This document shows, one piece after another, positions 23,229-31,850 of a DNA stretch of 31,850 bases (position 1 is the stretch's first letter; each line of letters opens with the position of its first letter). Under the pieces are notes generated by a model, which ran no database searches, was not told the DNA's origin, and saw nothing but the letters and a program-made list of their open reading frames with translations. Source of the DNA: DATLGD01 sp035540755. GTDB taxonomy: Bacteria; Actinomycetota; Actinomycetes; Mycobacteriales; SCTD01. The stretch spans positions 1 to 31,850 of the forward strand of contig DATLGD010000018.1 of NCBI GenBank assembly GCA_035540755.1, written 5' to 3'. A program made the position numbers and the translations under genes.

Positions 23229-23246
23229 CCGGCTCAGCTCAGCCGG
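23229..23246. terminator. small palindrome between convergent genes
   Basis: CCGGCT (23229-23234) and AGCCGG (23241-23246) flank a six-base loop right at the stops of the GGDEF-EAL gene and pyrF. It could stop transcription from both sides, but the stem is short and there is no T-run. Confidence 0.25.
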
Positions 23247-23922
23247 CCAGCTGTGCGGCGAGCGCCGCGGCGGCGGCACCGGGATCGGCAGTGCCGGTGA
23301 TCGGGCGGCCGATGACGAGCAGGTCGGCGCCGTCGTCGAGCGCCTGCTGCGGAGTCGCCACCCGCACCTGGTCCTGCAGCGCGCTGCCGGCCGGCCGCAC
23401 ACCGGGCGTGATGAGCGTGACGTCGGGGCCGACCTCGGCGCGGACTGCGCGCACCTCCTGCGGCGAGCACACCAGCGCCCGGGCACCGGCACCGACGGCG
23501 AGGACGGCCAGCCGCCGCACCGCGTCGAGCGGCGGGCCGGCGAGGCCCACGCTGTCGAGCGTGGCGGCGTCGGAGCTGGTGAGCACCGTGACCGCCGCGA
23601 TGTCGACGTGCGGCGCCGCTTCCACGGCCGCGCGCACCATGTCCGGGCCGCCGACGGCGTGCACCGTCAGGTACCGCGGGGCCAGCCGGGCCAGGCTCCG
23701 CGCGGCACCGGCGACGGTGTTCGGGATGTCGTGCAGCTTGAGGTCGAGGAACAGGTCGACCCCGCTCCCGCCGCGCACGACGTCGGCGATCGTCGGCCCG
23801 GTGCGGCAGTAGAGCTCGAGGCCGACCTTGACCACCGACACGTGCGGAGTGACCGCCTGCGCCCAGCGGGCGGCCGTCTCGACGTCGGGCGCGTCGAGCG
23901 CGACCGCGATCGGCGCCCTCAC
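23239..23922 (-). CDS. pyrF: orotidine 5'-phosphate decarboxylase, group 1
   Basis: Final step of UMP synthesis: decarboxylates OMP. The 227-residue product starts APIAVALDAPD and carries the active-site signature LFLDLKLHDIPNTV, with the Asp-Lys-Asp array of group 1 enzymes. VLTSSD and TPGVRPAGS follow. This is the E. coli-like short form rather than the longer group 2 form of mycobacteria. The GTG at 23922 overlaps the pyrD stop (GTGA). It is the last gene of the pyr operon and faces the GGDEF-EAL gene. Confidence 0.97.
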   Translation of the reverse strand: MRAPIAVALDAPDVETAARWAQAVTPHVSVVKVGLELYCRTGPTIADVVRGGSGVDLFLDLKLHDIPNTVAGAARSLARLAPRYLTVHAVGGPDMVRAAVEAAPHVDIAAVTVLTSSDAATLDSVGLAGPPLDAVRRLAVLAVGAGARALVCSPQEVRAVRAEVGPDVTLITPGVRPAGSALQDQVRVATPQQALDDGADLLVIGRPITGTADPGAAAAALAAQLAG

Positions 23923-24905
23923 GCCGGTTCCTCCGCCAGGACGTCCCCGACCGGGTCCGGGTCCTCGGGGACGTAGGTCTCCGGCGGGCGGTGGGCCAGC
24001 CCGACGGCGTCGGCGAACCGGTCGAACCCGCGCTGCTGCAGAGCCTGCTCCAGCTCGGCCAGCACCCGCACGGGCGCGGTCGGGTCGCCGAAGACGGTGG
24101 TGCCGACGCTGACCGCCCTCGCCCCGGCCAGCACGAACTCGAGCGCGTCGAGGCCGGTGCGGATGCCGCCCATGCCGAGCACCGGGACGTCGGGCAGCGC
24201 CTGGTGCACCTGCCACACGCAGCGCACCGCTACCGGCCGGATGGCCGGGCCGGAGAGCCCGCCGGTGACCCCGGCCAGCACGGGCCGCATCCGGTCGGTG
24301 TCGATGGCCATGCCCAGGAGCGTGTTGATGACCGACAGGCCGTCGGCCCCGGCGTCGACGCAGGCCCGGGCCACCTGCGTGATGTCGGTGACGTCGGGCG
24401 AGAGCTTGGCGAAGACCGGGATGCTCGGGGTGGTGTTGCGGCGCACCGCCTCCACCACTGCGGAGGCGGCACGCGGGTCGCAGGCGAACACCTGCCCGCG
24501 GTCCTCCACGTTGGGACAGGAGATGTTCACCTCGACCATCGTCAGGCCGGGTCGGCCGCGCAGCTTCTGGGCCAGGCGCACGTAGTCGTCGACGCTCCCG
24601 CCGGCGATGGACACGACGGCGCGGGCGCCCCGCGCCGCCAGCCAGGACAGGTCGTGCTCGAGGAAGTGGTCGATGCCCGGCCCTTGCAGCCCGATGCTGT
24701 TCAGCATCCCGCTGGGCGTCTCGGCCATCCGGGGGGTCGCCCGGCCCGAACGTGGCGCCAGCATGATCGACTTGGTGACGACCCCGCCGATCGCCGTCAC
24801 GTCGAAGAACTGGTCGAGCTCCTGACCGGCCGCCGCGCAACCCGACGCCGTGAACACCGGGTTGGGGAACTCGAGCCCGGCGAGGGTGGTGCGCATGTCG
24901 GTCAT
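23919..24905 (-). CDS. pyrD: dihydroorotate dehydrogenase, class 1B catalytic subunit
   Basis: Oxidises dihydroorotate to orotate with FMN. The 328-residue TIM-barrel protein contains NPVFTASGCAAAG, KSIMLAPRSG and NSIGLQGPGIDHFL. The active-site loop VNISCPNVEDRG has the Cys base that marks class 1 enzymes. The FMN phosphate region is GMGGIRTGLDALEFVLAGA. Coupling to the adjacent pyrK identifies class 1B, which passes electrons to NAD. The C-terminal tail is acidic. The ATG at 24905 overlaps the pyrK stop by one base (TGATG). Confidence 0.96.
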   Translation of the reverse strand: MTDMRTTLAGLEFPNPVFTASGCAAAGQELDQFFDVTAIGGVVTKSIMLAPRSGRATPRMAETPSGMLNSIGLQGPGIDHFLEHDLSWLAARGARAVVSIAGGSVDDYVRLAQKLRGRPGLTMVEVNISCPNVEDRGQVFACDPRAASAVVEAVRRNTTPSIPVFAKLSPDVTDITQVARACVDAGADGLSVINTLLGMAIDTDRMRPVLAGVTGGLSGPAIRPVAVRCVWQVHQALPDVPVLGMGGIRTGLDALEFVLAGARAVSVGTTVFGDPTAPVRVLAELEQALQQRGFDRFADAVGLAHRPPETYVPEDPDPVGDVLAEEPA

Positions 24906-25767
24906 CAGTGCCCTCCTGCGGGGGCGCCGAGCGCGTCGGCGGGGACGGTGCCGGGCCCCTCGAAGACGGCGTCCCAGCGCAGCCGGTCACCACGGAACAC
25001 CGGGCCCTCGACGCAGGAGCGCACCATGCGCGTGACGCCGTCGTCGCCGACGACCGGCAGCACGCAGGTCATGCACACGCCGATGCCGCAGGCCATGGAC
25101 TCCTCGACCGCGACCTGGCTGGGGATGCCCTGCGCCGCCGCGATGTCGGCGACCGCACGCAGCATCGGCATCGGACCGCAGGCGTAGACGACGTCGCTGC
25201 GGGTGCGCTCGAGCACCGAGGGCAGGACGTCGCTGACGCGGCCCTTGTCCCCCGCCGACCCGTCGTCGGTGGTGAGGGCGATCGAGGTGGCGATCCGCTT
25301 GGCCTCGAGCTGGCCGAACAGGCGGTCGCGGCTGGCGGCCCCGAGGACGACGTCGACGCGGCAGCCGCGCTCGCGCAGCGCGGTGGCGAGCGGCAGCAGC
25401 GGTGCGCTGCCGTAGCCGCCGCCGACGAGGGTCGCGTTGGCCGCGGTCTTCGGCAGGCGGAAGGGCTTGCCGAGCGGCCCCACGATGTCGATGCGGTCCT
25501 GCGGGCGGCGGGCGGCGAGCCACGCGGTGCCCTTGCCGTGCACGGAGAAGACGAACTCCACCGTCCCGCCGTAGACGCCGCGGTCCTTGACGTCGTAGAC
25601 GGCGAACGCCCGGCGCAGCAGCATGCTCGACTCGGCGCCGCCGACCTGCACGGCGACGAAGTGCCCCGGGCGGGTCAGCTCGGGGATGCCGGGGGCGACG
25701 ACCGTCATGGCGTTGTAGGCACCGACCTTGCGCAGCGACAGCACCTCGCCCTGCACCTGCAGCGGCA

Positions 25768-25768
<1 letters not shown>
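24905..25768 (-). CDS. pyrK: dihydroorotate dehydrogenase electron-transfer subunit
   Basis: FAD and 2Fe-2S protein that carries electrons from PyrD to NAD+. The 287-residue product has a ferredoxin-reductase-type FAD domain (RRAFAVYDV), an NAD-binding part (ATLVGGGYGSAPLLPLA and VYACGPMPMLRAV), and a C-terminal cluster motif ACGIGVCMTCVLPV followed by a fourth Cys in VRSCVEGPVF. The ATG at 25768 overlaps the carB stop by one base. Tight coupling to pyrD fits a 1:1 complex. Confidence 0.95.
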
Positions 25769-29047
<3,279 letters not shown>

Positions 29048-29064
<17 letters not shown>

Positions 29065-30205
29065 GCCGGCCCTCCTTCGCGTTGTCGGCCATCAGCTCGG
29101 CGAACCGCTGGAACAGGCCCGTCGCATCGTGCGGACCGGGCGCCGCCTCCGGGTGGTACTGCACCGAGAAGGCCGGCACGTCCAGGCAGCGCAGGCCCTC
29201 GACGACGTCGTCGTTGAGGTCGACGTGGCTGACCTCGACGCGGCCGTAGGGGGTGTCGACCGGAGTCCCGTCGGTCGGGGCGTCGACGGCGAAGCCGTGG
29301 TTGTGGCTGGTGACGTGCACCCGGCCGGTGGCGCGCTCCATGACCGGCTGGTTCACCCCGCGGTGGCCGTACCGCAGCTTGTAGGTCCCGAGCCCGAGCG
29401 CGCGGCCGAGGATCTGGTTGCCGAAGCAGATGCCGAACACCGGCACCCGCTGCTCCAGCACCCCCTGGGCGACCGCGACCGGGCCGTCGGTCGTGGCCGG
29501 GTCGCCCGGGCCGTTGCTGAAGAAGACGCCGTCGGGCTCGAGCGCGAGCACGTCGTCGGCGGTGGCGGTGGCCGGGAGCACGTGCACCTCGCAGCCCTGC
29601 CGGGCCAGATAGCGGGGTGTGGCGCGCTTGAGGCCGAGGTCGACGGCGGCGATCCGGAACCGCCGGTCCCCCACCGCCTCGACCACGTAGGGCGCGGGCG
29701 TGGTCACCTCGTGCGCGAGGTCGGCGCCGACCATCTCGGGGCTCTGCCGCACCCGCTCGACCAGCTCGTCGACGCCGGCGACCGCGTCACCGGAGAAGAC
29801 GCCGGCGCGCATCGCGCCGCGGTCGCGCAGGTGCCGGGTCAGCGCGCGCGTGTCGACGCCGGCGATGCCGACGACGTCCTGCGCCCGCAGCTCGTCGTCG
29901 AGGCTCCGCCGCGACCGCCAGCTGCTGGCGACGCGCGCCGGATCGCGCACGACGTAGCCGCTGACCCAGATGCGGCCCGACTCCGGGTCCTCGTCGTTGA
30001 CCCCGGTGTTGCCGATGTGCGGCGCCGTCATGACGACGACCTGCTTGTGGTAGCTCGGGTCGGTGAGGGTCTCCTGGTAGCCGGTCATGCCGGTGTTGAA
30101 GACCGCCTCACCGAACGTCTGACCCACTGCCCCGTACGCGGTGCCGCGGAAGGTGCGGCCGTCCTCGAGCACCAGGACGGCGGGGGTGCGGGATGTGGCG
30201 GTCAT
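29048..30205 (-). CDS. carA: carbamoyl phosphate synthase small subunit
   Basis: Glutaminase subunit that feeds ammonia to CarB. In 385 residues the N-terminal domain starts AVLVLEDGRTFRGTAYGA with FNTGMTGYQETLTDPSY. The C-terminal class I amidotransferase domain has the nucleophile Cys in VFGICFGNQILGRALG. The catalytic His and Glu are in SVQYHPEAAPGPHD. The ATG at 30205 overlaps the stop of the upstream PH-like gene (ATGA). Confidence 0.98.
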
Positions 30206-30711
30206 GAGGCCTCTTCGACGGGCAGGAGAGCGGTGAGAGCGGCGGCGATACGGCGGTGCTGCTGGTGGTCGTCGGCGCGGAAGCCGGTGGTGAGCAGGCG
30301 GTCGCCCAGCTGCCAGTCGACCAGGACGAGGCCGCCCTTGCCGACGACCTTGCCGGCCAGCGCGTCGCCGACCGAGGCGGAGCGCACCGCACGGAGCGGC
30401 ACGTAGACGTCGTCGCCGCTGTCGCGCTCGAGCAGGACGCCGTCGGTGCGCACGGTCAGCCAACCCGGTGAGCGGGAGGACAGTCCGTGGACGGCCACCC
30501 GGTCGAGCCAGTCGCCGGCGAAGGTGGTGCCGACGAACAGCCCCTCGACGGCGGGCACGACGACGTCGCCCTCGGTCGCCGGCGCGACCGGGGGCGGCGG
30601 CAGGTCGGCCTGCCGGCGCACCCGGCTCCGCCAGCCGCGCAGCATGAGCAGGCTGACGCCGAGGCCGAAGGCAAGGGTCGCGAGGGTCAGCACGACCCGG
30701 TCGGTCGTCAC
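30202..30711 (-). CDS. PH-like membrane protein of the pyr operon
   Basis: A 169-residue protein with one N-terminal membrane helix (about residues 5-24, VVLTLATLAFGLGVSLLML) and a Pro-rich linker. A beta-rich cytoplasmic domain follows (VEGLFVGTTFAGDWLDRV, GWLTVRTDGVLLER, VYVPLRAVRSASVGD, KGGLVLVDWQLGDRLLTTGF). It matches short actinobacterial proteins annotated as PH-like or transporter that lie between pyrC and carA. No catalytic site is seen and the function is unknown. Overlaps on both sides (GTGA with pyrC, ATGA with carA) put it firmly within the pyrimidine operon. Confidence 0.82.
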   Translation of the reverse strand: MTTDRVVLTLATLAFGLGVSLLMLRGWRSRVRRQADLPPPPVAPATEGDVVVPAVEGLFVGTTFAGDWLDRVAVHGLSSRSPGWLTVRTDGVLLERDSGDDVYVPLRAVRSASVGDALAGKVVGKGGLVLVDWQLGDRLLTTGFRADDHQQHRRIAAALTALLPVEEAS

Positions 30712-31850
30712 GCCGGACCTGTGACCGCGGCGGCGGGACGGCCGTCGAGCGCCGTCGGGCGACCGCGCAGGAACGTGGCGCGCACCCGCACCGGCAGCTC
30801 GCGACCGGCGAAGGGCGTGTTGCGGCTGCGGGTGGCCATCTGCCGTGCGTCGACGGTCCAGGCAGCGCCCGGGTCGACGACCGTCAGGTTCGCCGGCTCC
30901 CCCACCGCGATCGGCCGGCCATGGCCCTCGAGCCGCCCGATGCGGGCCGGCGTCTCCGAGAGCCGCGTGGCCAGCGTGCGCCAGGGCAGCCGGTCGCCCA
31001 TCGCGTCGACGACGACGGCCAGCGCGGTCTCGAGACCGGTCATGCCTGGCAGGGCCGCGCCCCACTCGGTCTCCTTGTCCTCGAGCGCGTGCGGGGCGTG
31101 GTCCGTGGCGACGCAGTCGATGGTGCCGTCGGCCAGGCCGGCCCGGAGCGCCTCGACGTCGGCCTCGGTGCGCAGCGGCGGGTTCACCTTGAACACCGGG
31201 TCGTAGGTGCCGGCGAGGTCGTCGGTGAGGACCAGGTGGTGCGGGGTGACCTCGGCGGTGACGTCCCAGCCCTTGCTCTTGGCCCACCGGATCAGCTCGA
31301 CGCTGCCGGCGGTGCTGACGTGGCAGACGTGCAGGCGGCTCCCGACGTGCGCGGCGAGCAGGCAGTCGCGGGCGATGACCGCCTCCTCGGCGACGGCCGG
31401 CCAGCCGGTCAGACCGAGCCTGGAGGAGTTGACCCCCTCGTTCATCTGCGCGCCGACGGTGAGCCGCGGCTCCTGCGCGTGCTGGGCGATGACGCCGTCG
31501 AACGCCTTCACGTACTCGAGCGCGCGCCGCATCAGGCTGGCGTCGCTGACGCACTTGCCGTCGTCGCTGAACACCCGCACCCGGGCGGCGCTGTCGGCCA
31601 TGGTGCCGAGCTCGGCCATCTGCTCGCCGCCGAGCCCGACGGTGACCGCGCCGACCGGTGCGACGTCGCAGTGCCCCGCCTCCTGACCGAGCCGCCAGAC
31701 CTGCTCCACCACCCCGGCGGTGTCGGCCACCGGGTCGGTGTTCGCCATCGCGTGCACCGCGGTGAAGCCGCCGAGAGCCGCGGCGAGGGTGCCGGTCTCG
31801 ACCGTCTCGGCGTCCTCGCGGCCCGGCTCGCGCAGGTGGGTGTGCAGGTC
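30708..31850 (-). CDS. pyrC: dihydroorotase, 5' end outside the window
   Basis: Closes carbamoyl aspartate to dihydroorotate. The frame is open to the window edge, where the metal-binding signature DLHTHLREPG is the first sequence visible. About 50 N-terminal residues are therefore missing. Further family features are AVHAMANTDPV, DCLLAAHVGSRLHVCHVST, VTAEVTPHHLVLTDD and the catalytic Asp in CVATDHAPHALEDKE. About 380 residues are visible. A GTG at 31757 is an internal codon, not the start. It heads the visible pyr block and overlaps the next gene (GTGA). pyrB and pyrR are usual upstream neighbours but are not seen. Confidence 0.97.
   Translation of the reverse strand, partial: DLHTHLREPGREDAETVETGTLAAALGGFTAVHAMANTDPVADTAGVVEQVWRLGQEAGHCDVAPVGAVTVGLGGEQMAELGTMADSAARVRVFSDDGKCVSDASLMRRALEYVKAFDGVIAQHAQEPRLTVGAQMNEGVNSSRLGLTGWPAVAEEAVIARDCLLAAHVGSRLHVCHVSTAGSVELIRWAKSKGWDVTAEVTPHHLVLTDDLAGTYDPVFKVNPPLRTEADVEALRAGLADGTIDCVATDHAPHALEDKETEWGAALPGMTGLETALAVVVDAMGDRLPWRTLATRLSETPARIGRLEGHGRPIAVGEPANLTVVDPGAAWTVDARQMATRSRNTPFAGRELPVRVRATFLRGRPTALDGRPAAAVTGPA

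Noticed and set aside
31757..31757. GTG as start of pyrC
   Set aside because: The frame continues to the window edge and includes DLHTHLREPG, a required dihydroorotase metal motif, so the gene is cut by the window.

Overview
The window is very GC-rich, with GTG starts and genes packed by 1-4 base overlaps. It reads as core chromosome of a high-GC actinobacterium. The gene orders infC-rpmI-rplT-trmH, mihF-gmk-rpoZ-coaBC-metK-priA-def-fmt-rsmB-rpe and pyrC-carA-carB-pyrK-pyrD-pyrF are typical of that phylum. A Geodermatophilaceae-like host is a guess from style, not shown. I see no tRNA, rRNA, CRISPR array, insertion sequence, phage or defence cluster. This is mostly ordinary housekeeping DNA with a few unusual details.

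Layout, left to right. 37-3311 (-): translation operon infC (ATC start), rpmI, rplT, a TrmH-type rRNA methyltransferase and a soluble PAS histidine kinase, preceded by a roughly 280-base leader with two strong hairpins. 3599-3988 (+): a DUF1844 protein divergent from infC. 4002-7076 (-): hisG, a tandem YdcZ-type transporter, a membrane PH-domain protein and an SseB-family protein. 7103-10826 (-): FMN riboswitch, ribD, ribE, ribBA and ribH, which run straight into hisG. 11040-16828 (-): priA, def, fmt, rsmB and rpe. 16960-20620 (-): mihF, gmk, rpoZ, coaBC and metK. 20832-23228 (+): a membrane GGDEF-EAL protein, the only large gene on the plus strand. 23239-31850 (-): pyrC (cut by the window end), a PH-like membrane protein, carA, carB, pyrK, pyrD and pyrF, giving most of de novo UMP synthesis.

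How the genes fit together. The pyr block takes bicarbonate and glutamine to carbamoyl phosphate (CarAB), closes the ring (PyrC), oxidises dihydroorotate (PyrD with PyrK) and decarboxylates OMP (PyrF). Gmk then handles GMP, and RpoZ, MihF, Def, Fmt, RsmB and IF-3/L35/L20 supply transcription, nucleoid and translation functions. The rib block makes riboflavin from GTP and ribulose 5-phosphate, and Rpe connects to that same pentose pool.

Most worth a second look: the DHBP-synthase half of RibBA has lost several conserved catalytic residues while the GTP cyclohydrolase II half is intact; three genes (infC, trmH, fmt) appear to start at ATC or CTG; two near-identical 48-base hairpin repeats lie between metK and priA; a 62-base inverted-repeat element lies upstream of rpe; and a sequence resembling part of a c-di-GMP riboswitch lies just ahead of the GGDEF-EAL gene.
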